The notes below the pieces were generated by a model. It saw only the letters and a list, made by a program, of their open reading frames with translations, was not told the origin of the DNA and ran no database searches. 64,000 bases of DNA from Acinetobacter tianfuensis (lineage in GTDB: Bacteria > Pseudomonadota > Gammaproteobacteria > Pseudomonadales > Moraxellaceae): the NCBI RefSeq assembly GCF_003611465.1, contig NZ_RAXV01000002.1:1-64000 (forward strand), in the 5' to 3' direction. Positions 8,318 to 16,590 of the stretch are shown piece by piece (the stretch's first letter is position 1; the number at the start of each line of letters is the position of its first letter). The position numbers and the translations under genes are program-made.

Positions 8318-8689
8318 ATGTCAAAGATCTCCAAACTCCACCCCATCTCTAAAGACTTATTTTTTAAAATATCAATTTTGAAAACGATGATGTACTGCGG
8401 TACGTTATGGGGGCTATACCACAATGGCTGGGCCATGACCAAAGACAGTGAAGATTTCATTTTTCCATTTTGGCTTAATGGTCTGCAAGCGCATAAATAT
8501 GCAAAAAAACATTGGCCTAACTATAGCCCGAAAAAGATTACATCTAAAGATTTTGAAACAGCCTTACTGCCAACGCTTACCCGCTTAAAGGCAACACCTG
8601 CACTCTGCAGCTCTAATAAAAAAATTAAGCTGACCACCCTGCAAATGCGGCATTTTTTCTTTACACCGCGTGAATTAGTGGTAGTTTGA
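8318..8689 (+). CDS. DUF2750 domain protein
   Basis: 123 residues. The pattern GTLWGLYHNGWAM, then FIFPFWLNGLQAHKYA and KHWPNY, then a C-terminal SKDFETALLPTL, matches the conserved positions of DUF2750, a small cytosolic domain family without a known function. No signal peptide or membrane helix is present. The ribosome-binding site is weak (AAAG). The ORF stands alone between the terminator of the Sel1-like gene and the CBS gene on the same strand. Its C-terminus (about residues 90-123) is basic and not part of the domain. Confidence 0.7.
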   Translation: MSKISKLHPISKDLFFKISILKTMMYCGTLWGLYHNGWAMTKDSEDFIFPFWLNGLQAHKYAKKHWPNYSPKKITSKDFETALLPTLTRLKATPALCSSNKKIKLTTLQMRHFFFTPRELVVV

Positions 8690-8792
8690 AAGATATAAAG
8701 AAAGTAAAACTGAACGCAGCAGTATTTGCTTTTTTCTAAATTCACGATAATTTTATATCAATAATAATTTGAAAAAAAAGGATTCAACAGCA

Positions 8793-9224
8793 ATGACTAC
8801 AGTAGCTCAAGTACTCCAAGATAAAGTTTCGCAAACTGTATATACCATTCACCCAGAGGCTACTGTATTAGAGGCCATCAGCCTCATGGCAGACAAAGGC
8901 ATTGGCGCGATTGTGGTTGTGCATGAAGGAATTGTTGCAGGCATTCTGTCAGAGCGTGACTACACGCGTAAAATCGCGCTTATGCAGCGTAAATCATTCG
9001 ATACAACTGTCAGCGAAATTATGACAGCCAAAGTCCTGACAGTGACCCGCAGCGCGACTGTAGAAGACTGTTTGGAGCTTATGACTGATAAACACCTTCG
9101 TCATTTGCCTGTTGTTGAAAATGATCAGCTTTTAGGCCTGATTTCTATTGGTGATTTAGTGAAAGCTGCCATGGATGATCAGCACAAACTCATTGAACAG
9201 CTGCAGCAGTATATTTCAGGTTAA
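8793..9224 (+). CDS. CBS-domain pair protein
   Basis: 143 residues from the ATG at 8793, chosen because AAGGA lies ten bases upstream; a TTG eight codons earlier lacks such a site. The protein consists of two tandem CBS domains: the first with VYTIHPEATVLEAISLMADK and IGAIVVV, the second with VLTVTRSATVEDCLELMTDK and HLRHLPVVENDQLLGLISIG. Stand-alone CBS pairs bind adenosine nucleotides or NAD and act as energy or redox sensors; the ligand and target here are unknown. It ends at a clear terminator and appears to be monocistronic. Confidence 0.9.
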   Translation: MTTVAQVLQDKVSQTVYTIHPEATVLEAISLMADKGIGAIVVVHEGIVAGILSERDYTRKIALMQRKSFDTTVSEIMTAKVLTVTRSATVEDCLELMTDKHLRHLPVVENDQLLGLISIGDLVKAAMDDQHKLIEQLQQYISG

Positions 9225-9240
9225 AAAGTATATTCACCTA

Positions 9241-9268
9241 AAATCCCTGACTTTTCAGGGATTTTATT
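9241..9268 (+). terminator. Terminator after CBS gene
   Basis: AAATCCCTGA and TCAGGGATTT form a perfect 10-bp stem ending in a short T-rich tail, 16 bases after the CBS stop codon. Confidence 0.85.
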
Positions 9269-9287
9269 TAAACAAAGCGCTATCGTA

Positions 9288-9707
9288 ATGACAAAACAAT
9301 TACATAAAACAGACACTCAAAGAATAAAATTAGAAATATCCCTCCTTATGAATACACTCAACACTACCCAACTTAAAATCACCCAGCTCAATCGTTTAAT
9401 TTTCAAGCTCGAACAGCTTATGGTTGACATAAAGAATGATGATTTACTGCATACTTATAGACGCACAATTAATTTAGAAATTGCCAGTGCTATTACCGAA
9501 CTATTAGATACAAAAGCCATTATTTTTGCATTATATCCAAATTTGATCCCACAAGACCCTCCTTCTTCCTTTAACCACGCTTTTTATAAAAAATATGTGC
9601 AAAAAAATATCCCAGTCAAAAACTGGGATAATTTAAATACACTATTAACACTTTATACACCTTCCAAAGAAGATATTCAGCTTAGTCTATTTACTAAGAT
9701 AGATTAA
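9288..9707 (+). CDS. Orphan helical protein, unknown function
   Basis: 139 residues, not recognised. The first 90 residues look like a helical bundle or coiled coil with regularly spaced Leu/Ile ([20 protein letters not shown]); the rest is a looser, proline-containing tail. No signal peptide or membrane helix. The coding sequence is visibly more AT-rich than its neighbours and the ribosome-binding site is poor, so it may be recently acquired or a fast-evolving lineage-specific gene. It starts just after the CBS terminator and its last four bases overlap the convergent trpB. Confidence 0.55.
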   Translation: MTKQLHKTDTQRIKLEISLLMNTLNTTQLKITQLNRLIFKLEQLMVDIKNDDLLHTYRRTINLEIASAITELLDTKAIIFALYPNLIPQDPPSSFNHAFYKKYVQKNIPVKNWDNLNTLLTLYTPSKEDIQLSLFTKID

Positions 9708-10912
9708 TTTAGACCTAATTTCTCAGCGACATAATCAGAGTCTTTATCACCGCGGCCAGATACATTCACCACGATTTTTACATCTTTAGCCAATTTTGGC
9801 GCTTCACGAATTGCCCAAGCCACTGCATGAGAGCTTTCCAACGCAGGTACAATCCCTTCAACACGTGAAAGCGTCATAAATGCATCCAAACATTCTTGGT
9901 CAGTTGCTGTTGAGTATTCCACACGGCCTAAATCTTTTAACAAACTATGCTGCGGCCCCACACCTGGATAATCCAGACCCGATGCAATTGAATGCACTGG
10001 CAACGGCTCACCATTTTCATCTTCAAGTACATAGCACGCCATACCATGTATCTGACTTGGCTTACCTAAAGTCAAGGTTGCAGAGTGCATGTCTGTATCT
10101 AAACCATGACCAGCGGGCTCTACACCCACCAATTTTACATTCGGCTCATTTAAGAAAGCCGTGAATGCGCCGACTGCGTTTGAACCGCCGCCTACACATG
10201 CAACGACATAGTCGGGATTTGCACCAAAGCGTTCATTGGTCTGAACTTTAATTTCATCACCAATAATAGACTGGAAGTCGCGTACCATCATTGGGAATGG
10301 ATGCGGGCCAACCACTGAACCAATCGCATAAATAAAGTTTTTAGGGTCTTTTAGGTATTCTTCAAAAGCGCTGTCTACAGCATCTTTTAGTGTTGCTGTA
10401 CCGCGTGTGACTGAAATCAGGTTTGCACCTAAAATTTTCATTTTCACGACGTTTGGATGTTCTTTTTCAATATCTACTTGGCCCATATGAATTTCACATG
10501 GAATGCCCACAAGCGCACATGCCGTTGCAAGCGCTACACCATGCTGGCCTGCACCTGTTTCTGCAATCACTTTAGTTTTACCCATATATTTGGCAAGCAA
10601 TGCCTCACCCAAACAATGGTTAATTTTATGTGCGCCAGTGTGGTTTAAGTCTTCACGTTTTAAATAAATCTGTGCGCCGCCTAATTTTTCAGATAAGCGC
10701 TTTGCATGAAATAACGGACTTGGACGGCCAACATAGTGAGCAAATAAGTCTTTTAGCTCATCTTGAAATTCTGCAGTCTGACGAATTTCCTGATATGCCG
10801 CATTAATATCATCCATTGCTTGTTTTAAATCAGGCGGAATAAACTGACCACCATACTCACCAAAGAAACCTTCTTCATTTGGCAAAGCAATACCATTAAT
10901 TTGATGATCCAT
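9704..10912 (-). CDS. trpB: Tryptophan synthase beta-chain, stand-alone
   Basis: 402 residues from the ATG at 10912, which has AAGGAAATAAG directly upstream; a start 15 codons earlier is less likely. The PLP enzyme condenses indole with L-serine to tryptophan. Key sites are present: PLP-lysine K96 in GAHKIN, catalytic E118 in [10 protein letters not shown], the phosphate loop CVGGGSNA and the C-terminal [10 protein letters not shown]. The residue after GAHKIN is His99, where the common TrpB has Asn. No trpA, trpF or other trp gene adjoins it, and the N-terminus ([13 protein letters not shown]) is unlike the usual trpFBA-linked Acinetobacter enzyme as I remember it, so this may be a second, free-standing TrpB paralogue. 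Confidence 0.88.
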   Translation of the reverse strand: MDHQINGIALPNEEGFFGEYGGQFIPPDLKQAMDDINAAYQEIRQTAEFQDELKDLFAHYVGRPSPLFHAKRLSEKLGGAQIYLKREDLNHTGAHKINHCLGEALLAKYMGKTKVIAETGAGQHGVALATACALVGIPCEIHMGQVDIEKEHPNVVKMKILGANLISVTRGTATLKDAVDSAFEEYLKDPKNFIYAIGSVVGPHPFPMMVRDFQSIIGDEIKVQTNERFGANPDYVVACVGGGSNAVGAFTAFLNEPNVKLVGVEPAGHGLDTDMHSATLTLGKPSQIHGMACYVLEDENGEPLPVHSIASGLDYPGVGPQHSLLKDLGRVEYSTATDQECLDAFMTLSRVEGIVPALESSHAVAWAIREAPKLAKDVKIVVNVSGRGDKDSDYVAEKLGLN

Positions 10913-11065
10913 CTTATTTCCTTCGTCTGCTGAAATATACTGTAAATAAAACCGCATCCGATACTAACGAATTTTGACTTTATTCAACAAGTCCAAATTT
11001 CCGATCCAAACAAAAAATCTCTATAAATGAGTCCACTATTTAGCTTTAAAAGAACTGCCGCGGCT

Positions 11066-12253
11066 TTAGCGCGCTAAATATTTGGTCATATCCTCAACCC
11101 CCTTTAAGGTCATTGGATACATGTGATCTTCAAATATCTGCTTTATTTGCCCGATGGTTTGCGTGTAGTGCCAATAGTTGTCTTCTTCTGGGTTCAACCA
11201 AGCTGTTTTATCAAAATGCTTACGCAAACGGTGCAGCCAGACATTGCCAGCCTCATCATTCATATATTCGACAGAACCTCCTGCAGAATTCAGCTCATAC
11301 GGGGCCATACTGGCATCTCCGACCACAATCACACGATAATCCCGGCCATAAGTATTCAACAAATCCCAAGTATTCATACGTGTATTTGAGCGGCGGATAT
11401 TGTCTTTCCACACATAATCATACAAACAGTTATGAAAATAGAAATATTCCAGCGTTTTAAACTCTGTTTTTGCAGCACCGAATAACTTTTCACACTGTGC
11501 AATATGCGCATCCATTGAACCGCCCACATCAAACAGCATCAGCACCTTAATACGGTTACGGCGCTCTGGCACCAGCTGCACATCTAAAATACCCTGCTTG
11601 GCCGTTTCGCGGATCGTGCCGTCGATATCCAGTTCTTCAGCAGCGCCTTGACGGGCAAACTTACGCAAACGGCGCAGCGCCATTTGCATCTGACGGCTTC
11701 CTAAAATTTGGTCATCATCTAAATTGCGGTACTGGCGCTGTTCCCAGACTTTCACAGCAGAACGTTTACGCCCCGGCCCGCCAATGCGCACACCTTCAGG
11801 ATGATCGCCAAACGCGCCGAATGGCGAAGTTCCGCCTGTGCCAATCATTTTATTGCCGCCTTGGTGCTTTTTATGCTGTTCGCGCAAGCGTTCTTCCAGC
11901 ATCTTCATCAGCTCTTCAAGCGAACCTGCTTTTCTTAACTCTTCACGCTGCTCTGGTGTCAGATGCTTTTCAATCAGCTCTAAATCAAACCAGTCTTTTG
12001 GCAGCTTCTGCACCTGATTGAGCAGCTCATCTAAATCAAAAGTTGCAATCCCGTCAAAATAATCTTTCATTGCACGGTCAAATTTATCAAAGAAGCGCTC
12101 ATCTTTAACCATGACGGTTTTTGCAAGCTGATAAAACTCATTTTGATCCGCAAAGACCAAGCCCGCTGCTACCGCCTGATTCAAATCAATCAATTCACGA
12201 GTTGAAACTGGCACGCCATATTTTCTAAGGGTATAAAACAATCGCACAAACAT
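11066..12253 (-). CDS. VWA (CoxE-like) domain protein
   Basis: 395 residues. The N-terminal part (FVRLFYTLRKYGVPVSTREL) and a central Glu/Lys/Gln-rich linker lead to a von Willebrand factor A domain at about residues 215-395. The metal-binding MIDAS motif is altered: DVGGSMDAH replaces the standard DxSxS with DxGxS, and VVGDASMAPYEL holds the later aspartate. Such CoxE-like proteins work with MoxR AAA+ ATPases as chaperones that insert metal or remodel enzymes. The MoxR partner is the next gene upstream (12495-13346), separated by 241 bases holding a strong terminator, so the two are probably not one transcript unless read-through occurs. The target enzyme is not in the window. Confidence 0.85.
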   Translation of the reverse strand: MFVRLFYTLRKYGVPVSTRELIDLNQAVAAGLVFADQNEFYQLAKTVMVKDERFFDKFDRAMKDYFDGIATFDLDELLNQVQKLPKDWFDLELIEKHLTPEQREELRKAGSLEELMKMLEERLREQHKKHQGGNKMIGTGGTSPFGAFGDHPEGVRIGGPGRKRSAVKVWEQRQYRNLDDDQILGSRQMQMALRRLRKFARQGAAEELDIDGTIRETAKQGILDVQLVPERRNRIKVLMLFDVGGSMDAHIAQCEKLFGAAKTEFKTLEYFYFHNCLYDYVWKDNIRRSNTRMNTWDLLNTYGRDYRVIVVGDASMAPYELNSAGGSVEYMNDEAGNVWLHRLRKHFDKTAWLNPEEDNYWHYTQTIGQIKQIFEDHMYPMTLKGVEDMTKYLAR

Positions 12254-12455
12254 AGGCGAATAAAGTCCATTAAAATTTATATTTAGTCTAAACCTGCGTT
12301 GTACTCAATTTAGTCCGCACAACCGCTTATATATTTAGACAGAAAAATCAAAAAGCATAAATAGATTATTCAAAAACACTCACAGCAAGTAAAGCTTAAA
12401 GCTGTAACTCACCATTCAGTAAATTCAATGCTTCATCAAAACTTTAAAACATGCA

Positions 12456-12494
12456 GATAAAATTAAAGCTGGATGATCCAGCTTTAATTTTATC
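12456..12494 (-). terminator. Perfect 18-bp stem terminator after moxR-like gene
   Basis: Bases 12456-12473 are exactly complementary to 12477-12494 around a three-base loop, and the lower stem is A/T-rich, so either strand gives a T-rich 3' arm. It abuts the moxR stop codon. Between it and the VWA gene (12254-12455) I see no gene. Confidence 0.85.
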
Positions 12495-13346
12495 TTAACG
12501 GCGCGACATAAACGCCAAACGCTCCAGCAGCTGAACATCCTGCTCATTCTTAATCAGTGCACCATATAAAGGTGGAATCGATTTAGATTTATCGGTATTG
12601 CGCAAGATGTCTTCCGGCATATCATCAGCCATCAGTAAGCTTAACCAATCAATCAATTCTGATGTTGATGGCGGTTTCTTTAAACCTGGAATTTGACGTA
12701 ATTTAAAGAAAATTTGCAGAGCCTCATTGACCAGCGTTGCAGAAATTTTCTCAAAATGCACATCAATAATTTCGCGCATGGTTGCTTCATCTGGGAATTC
12801 AATATAATGGAAGAAGCAGCGGCGCAAGAATGCATCTGGCAGCTCTTTTTCATTATTTGATGTAATAATCACAATCGGACGCTGTGCTGCTGTGATGGTT
12901 TCCCCCGTCTCGTACACATAGAACGACATTTTGTCTAATTCATGCAGCAAGTCATTTGGGAACTCAATATCCGCTTTATCAATTTCGTCAATTAAAAGCA
13001 CACAGCGTTCTTCACTGGTAAATGCTTCCCAAAGCTTACCCGGCTTAATATAGTTTTTAATATCATAAACACGGTCATCACCTAGCTGGCTGTCACGCAG
13101 ACGCGATACTGCATCATACTCATACAAGCCCTGCTGCGCTTTGGTGGTTGATTTAATATGCCATGTAATCAGCTTAAGACCTAAACTCTCAGCAACCTGC
13201 TCTGCAAGCAAAGTTTTACCAGTACCTGGCTCACCTTTAACCAGCAGCGGCTTTTGAAGTGAACGGGCAGCTTTTACTGCCAGTTTTAAGCTATCCGTAG
13301 CGATGTATTGATCTGTACCATTAAATTGCTGATTTTCCACAGACAT
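12495..13346 (-). CDS. MoxR-family AAA+ ATPase
   Basis: 283 residues. One AAA+ module of the MoxR type: Walker A GEPGTGKTLLAEQ at about 39-51, Walker B CVLLIDEIDKAD at about 115, sensor-1 region IITSNNEKELPDAFLRRC with the arginine finger, and a C-terminal helical lid. MoxR ATPases partner with VWA proteins to mature or activate other enzymes; the VWA protein downstream (11066-12253) is the expected partner. AAGGTCACGAT precedes the ATG. It lies 22 bases after a small membrane-protein gene, probably in one operon with it and ycgL. Confidence 0.92.
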   Translation of the reverse strand: MSVENQQFNGTDQYIATDSLKLAVKAARSLQKPLLVKGEPGTGKTLLAEQVAESLGLKLITWHIKSTTKAQQGLYEYDAVSRLRDSQLGDDRVYDIKNYIKPGKLWEAFTSEERCVLLIDEIDKADIEFPNDLLHELDKMSFYVYETGETITAAQRPIVIITSNNEKELPDAFLRRCFFHYIEFPDEATMREIIDVHFEKISATLVNEALQIFFKLRQIPGLKKPPSTSELIDWLSLLMADDMPEDILRNTDKSKSIPPLYGALIKNEQDVQLLERLAFMSRR

Positions 13347-13368
13347 ATCGTGACCTTATTTTTGTACT

Positions 13369-13752
13369 TTAAAGCGGTGAAGTTTTGTTGTGAAGCGCTT
13401 GTTTAGCTTTTGCACTGCTGTATTTAGACCAAAAAAAGCCCAATATCATGCAAATACCCAACACGAAAAGAATTAAAGATAAATTTGCCCACACTAAAGG
13501 CTGATCTTTGGTGAGCACACCAAAAAGCAAGCCGAAAATAGCTGGCGCAATAGAAGCATTACTGCCTTCAGATACGGTTGGCGTCAATAAAATAGCAAAC
13601 AGTAAAATCCAAGTAATGCCGCCAAGCGTTTTAGGTAAACACTTGGCTACACCGTACCAGCAGCTCAGTGCAATCACACAGCCAGCCAAATATACTGTAA
13701 TGGCAATCGTATCTTCAGGAATTGAGTCTAATAAAGCCCATAAACTGTCCAT
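13369..13752 (-). CDS. Small multi-pass membrane protein, unknown function
   Basis: 127 residues from the ATG at 13752, which lies eight bases after AGGAG; a GTG two codons earlier is too close to it. About four hydrophobic segments are visible (IAITVYLAGCVIALSCWYGV, ITWILLFAILLTP, IAPAIFGLLFGVL, LSLILFVLGICMILGFFW), so it is an integral inner-membrane protein. The family is not recognised. It sits between ycgL (gap 22 bases) and the MoxR gene (gap 22), and operon membership suggests a link to the MoxR/VWA function; this is inference only. Confidence 0.8.
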   Translation of the reverse strand: MDSLWALLDSIPEDTIAITVYLAGCVIALSCWYGVAKCLPKTLGGITWILLFAILLTPTVSEGSNASIAPAIFGLLFGVLTKDQPLVWANLSLILFVLGICMILGFFWSKYSSAKAKQALHNKTSPL

Positions 13753-13774
13753 ATTCACAACTCCTGAAATTTAA

Positions 13775-14080
13775 TTAAGCGCCACGCAAGCCTTCTGGTT
13801 CAACCGCATTTGGGTTGATTAAACCTTCTGGCGGCATTTGCAGGAAAAAACCTTTGGTTTCAATTGAATCCATAACATGCATTACATTTACACGCGCAAG
13901 TTTGCGTTGTTCACTCAGCTCTAAGTCCATGACAAAAGTTGCACGGCCAAATGCAGTACGCACTGCTTCAGGCAAAACTTCAAGCGGGTTTGCCGGCTCT
14001 TCGCTTTCTTTCACTTCCAGACGGGCAATATATAAATACATCTCGTCTTTTTTGCTCGATTTGTAGATTGAACAGAACAT
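13775..14080 (-). CDS. ycgL: YcgL-family protein
   Basis: 101 residues from ATG 14080. The start [17 protein letters not shown] and the ends GKATFV-like [12 protein letters not shown] and [12 protein letters not shown] match the YcgL family of small cytosolic proteins of unknown function. A longer reading to 14125 would run into the A-run of the rnd terminator and is rejected. An insertion of about a dozen residues ([14 protein letters not shown]) compared with E. coli YcgL lengthens the central loop. AGGAG lies rather far (14 bases) from the start. It heads the small operon with the membrane protein and the MoxR ATPase. Confidence 0.85.
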   Translation of the reverse strand: MFCSIYKSSKKDEMYLYIARLEVKESEEPANPLEVLPEAVRTAFGRATFVMDLELSEQRKLARVNVMHVMDSIETKGFFLQMPPEGLINPNAVEPEGLRGA

Positions 14081-14123
14081 AATTTGCAACAACACTCCTA
14101 AAATGCAAGGCAAAGGATACATC

Positions 14124-14165
14124 AAAAAAAAGACTGATACATTAGTGTTTATTAACGCATCAGTC
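14124..14165 (-). terminator. Terminator between rnd and ycgL
   Basis: On the minus strand GACTGAT (14159-14165) pairs with ATCAGTC (14132-14138), followed by eight Ts. It closes the rnd transcript and separates it from ycgL. Confidence 0.75.
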
Positions 14166-14207
14166 GTGAATGTGTATAAGTGCTAAATCTTTAATCAATT
14201 TTTTAAT

Positions 14208-15350
14208 TTAATCTGGGACTTTTATTTGGGTCGTTAAATACGACTCATCCGCCTGCAGCACTTCAATTAAGGGCTTCGTCAACAATTCATAGCGCCAGCC
14301 AAGCAAATAGCCTGGCAGCTCCTGTTCATCATTTCTAAATACCACATGCTGATACAGCGCATTCATCCACTTTTTACGCATTAAAACTTCTTTAGGCACA
14401 GCAGTTTCATTCACTACATTTTGAATTAAAGTTTCTACGCGCTGCGTAATTTCTTGAGATGAGTGCCGAATCGGACGCGCCATACGCAGCGGCCACTCAG
14501 CTTGTTCGGGCAGAAATTTAAGTAAGTCTAAAATAGTTTTGCCATGCTCACGGACAATATTCGGGCGCATGCCTTTAATACTGCTTAACTGAAAATGATT
14601 ACGCGGATTTTTTTCTACCAAATCCTGCATAGTTGCCGATTTTAATATAAAACTGCGCGGCTGATTCAGCGCTTTGACCATTTGCTCACGCCATACAGAC
14701 AGCTGCTGCAGCTGCATCAATTGCCTGCGGCTATTGCGATAATTGCCGACATCCTGATACAGCAGATGCACTGGCAGCTCCGTACCAATCTCATGAGTGA
14801 GATTACGGCAATCTTCCAAAACACAGTCGAATAAACTTTTTTCAGCTAAATTTGTTTTTACACGCTCTGAGAGCTGCATAATATACTGTACATCATTGGC
14901 AGCATACTGCATCTGCTCTGTACTTAAAGGACGAGCCAGCCAGTCAGAACGCGTTTGATCTTTTTCAATATCGACATCCAGCATAGTCTTCAGCGCATTT
15001 TGGTAGCTGACCTGTAAGCCATGTCCTAAAAAAGCCATACCGACTTGTGTATCAAAAACATTTTGCAGTGACTTATGCTGTGCGTAATGGTAAATCAGAT
15101 CAATATCTTCACCGCAGGCATGAAATACGTTCTGCTGCGCACTAAACAGTTTATGCCAAAAATCCGTTAAATCTAAAGCAACACCATCCAGCAAGAATAC
15201 TTGACCATTGACATTAATCTGAAAAACGCCAAGCTTAGGCCAAAGAGTATCCACTTTAATAAATTCGGTATCTAATCCATAGATAGAACTTTGACTCATT
15301 AAATTTAAGACGTGGTGCAAGTCTTGCTGCTGTTGAATAAATTGATACAT
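14208..15350 (-). CDS. rnd: Ribonuclease D
   Basis: 380-residue 3'-5' exoribonuclease that trims tRNA precursors and other small RNAs in the cytosol. The DEDD exonuclease domain (about 1-190) shows Exo I in YGLDTEF, Exo II in the NVFHACGEDIDLIYH region and Exo III in the QYAANDVQYIMQL helix. One HRDC domain follows at about 210-290 (LQQLSVWREQMVKALNQPRS) and a second helical region completes the C-terminus. Length is close to the E. coli enzyme (375). It stands alone between a terminator and recR, with a 193-base AT-rich gap upstream. Confidence 0.95.
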   Translation of the reverse strand: MYQFIQQQQDLHHVLNLMSQSSIYGLDTEFIKVDTLWPKLGVFQINVNGQVFLLDGVALDLTDFWHKLFSAQQNVFHACGEDIDLIYHYAQHKSLQNVFDTQVGMAFLGHGLQVSYQNALKTMLDVDIEKDQTRSDWLARPLSTEQMQYAANDVQYIMQLSERVKTNLAEKSLFDCVLEDCRNLTHEIGTELPVHLLYQDVGNYRNSRRQLMQLQQLSVWREQMVKALNQPRSFILKSATMQDLVEKNPRNHFQLSSIKGMRPNIVREHGKTILDLLKFLPEQAEWPLRMARPIRHSSQEITQRVETLIQNVVNETAVPKEVLMRKKWMNALYQHVVFRNDEQELPGYLLGWRYELLTKPLIEVLQADESYLTTQIKVPD

Positions 15351-15432
15351 AGTACTGCGAAATCTAGCAAACGCTGTTTAGCGTTATTTTAACTGATATA
15401 TACTATTTTTCGATAACAAAAATAGACATATT

Positions 15433-15455
15433 CACTATATTTTTTCGATTATAGT
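15433..15455. repeat. CACTATA/TATAGTG inverted repeat upstream of rnd
   Basis: CACTATA (15433-15439) and TATAGTG (15449-15455) are a perfect seven-base inverted repeat with a nine-base AT-rich spacer. A related ACTATTTTTCGATAA stretch precedes it at about 15402. It lies about 85 bases ahead of the rnd start codon; an operator role is possible but unsupported. Confidence 0.3.
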
Positions 15456-15513
15456 GGTTTTTGAGCTATCCAAAAGAACAGTATTATAGATTTTTTATAT
15501 TATTAAATTTTAT

Positions 15514-15543
15514 TAAAAAATTCGTGCAGCAAAAATACTGCAC
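15514..15543 (-). terminator. Terminator of the ybaB-recR operon
   Basis: On the minus strand GTGCAG (15538-15543) and CTGCAC (15524-15529) form a hairpin immediately after the recR stop, followed by a run of Ts. Confidence 0.7.
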
Positions 15544-16140
15544 TCACTTCATACGCATACGGTTATGCACAGCCTGACTTAATGTATGACTATCCACATA
15601 TTCAAGCTCTCCGCCTTGCGGTACGCCTTGCGCAATACGCGTCATACCCACAGGCAAATGCTTCGTTGCCTCTACCACATAATGTGCAGTCGCTTGACCT
15701 TCAACTGTCGCATTTGTTGCCAAAATCACTTCCGTAATTTTACCATCTGATAAGCGCTGAATCAGGTATGGAATACCGATTTCATCTGGGCCAATACCAT
15801 CCAGCGGTGACAAATGACCGCCCAAGACGTGATACTTGCCTCTAAAACTGCCGCTCTGCTCAATTGCCATCACATCCGCTGGAGATTCAACAACACACAG
15901 CAATGAATCATCACGTTCTGCAGATAAACAAATGTCACAAATTTCATTTTCAGTCAATGAATTGCATATATTGCACTCATGAATAAAACTGGTTGCTTCA
16001 TTCAGCGCATGAGCCAAATTCAAAGCCCCCTCTTTATTTTTCATAATAAGATGCAGCGCCATGCGCTGAGCCGATTTCGGCCCAACGCTCGGCAGAATGC
16101 GCAATGCTTGAACGAGCTGATCAAAACGTCCGCTAAACAT
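15544..16140 (-). CDS. recR: Recombination protein RecR
   Basis: 198-residue ring-forming recombination mediator that, with RecO and RecF, loads RecA on SSB-coated single-stranded DNA at gaps. The helix-hairpin-helix start (LRILPSVGPKSAQRMALHL), the four-cysteine zinc finger (CNICNSLTENEICDIC, about 57-72) and the Toprim domain (YHVLGGHLSPLDGIGP) are all intact, and the length is standard. It follows ybaB by 13 bases, the usual pairing; dnaX, often found upstream, is not in the window. Confidence 0.96.
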   Translation of the reverse strand: MFSGRFDQLVQALRILPSVGPKSAQRMALHLIMKNKEGALNLAHALNEATSFIHECNICNSLTENEICDICLSAERDDSLLCVVESPADVMAIEQSGSFRGKYHVLGGHLSPLDGIGPDEIGIPYLIQRLSDGKITEVILATNATVEGQATAHYVVEATKHLPVGMTRIAQGVPQGGELEYVDSHTLSQAVHNRMRMK

Positions 16141-16153
16141 GCAGCCCTATTCC

Positions 16154-16483
16154 TTAAAATAAACCAGAAAGGCCTGGCGGCAAGCCCATGCCTGAATTTG
16201 CAGATTTCATTTTTTCTTCTGTAATTGCTTCTGCTTGACGCGCTGCATCGTTCATTGCTGCTGCAATCAAATCTTCAATCATGTCTGCATCGTCTTGAAG
16301 CAATTCTGGGTTGATTTCAATACGCTTTACTACATTACGGCAAGTCATGGTGACTTTAACTAAACCGCCGCCTGCTTCAGCATGAACTTCAGTTTGCGCC
16401 AGCTCTTCTTTTGCTTTTTTAACATTGCTTTCCATGTCTTTTTGCATGCGTTGAGCTTGCTGCATGAGCATATTAATGTTCAT
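16154..16483 (-). CDS. ybaB: YbaB/EbfC nucleoid-associated protein
   Basis: 109-residue DNA-binding dimer. N-terminal helix [19 protein letters not shown], then the conserved [15 protein letters not shown] strand region and a C-terminal [10 protein letters not shown]. Family members bind duplex DNA with a tweezer-like dimer and are thought to organise the nucleoid or regulate genes near recR. CGGAG lies seven bases before the ATG. It is co-transcribed with recR. Confidence 0.94.
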   Translation of the reverse strand: MNINMLMQQAQRMQKDMESNVKKAKEELAQTEVHAEAGGGLVKVTMTCRNVVKRIEINPELLQDDADMIEDLIAAAMNDAARQAEAITEEKMKSANSGMGLPPGLSGLF

Positions 16484-16590
16484 AAATTACTCCGAACAAA
16501 AGTCCTTTGATTTAAAATAATGACGGCTTGAAGCTAAGTTTAGATTCAATCTTATACTTATTTCCAAGCCATTTACTGTCGGGGCTTATC

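Noticed and set aside
12456-12494. Perfect 39-base palindrome as a mobile-element end
   Set aside because: It abuts the stop codon of the moxR-like gene and behaves as an ordinary strong terminator.
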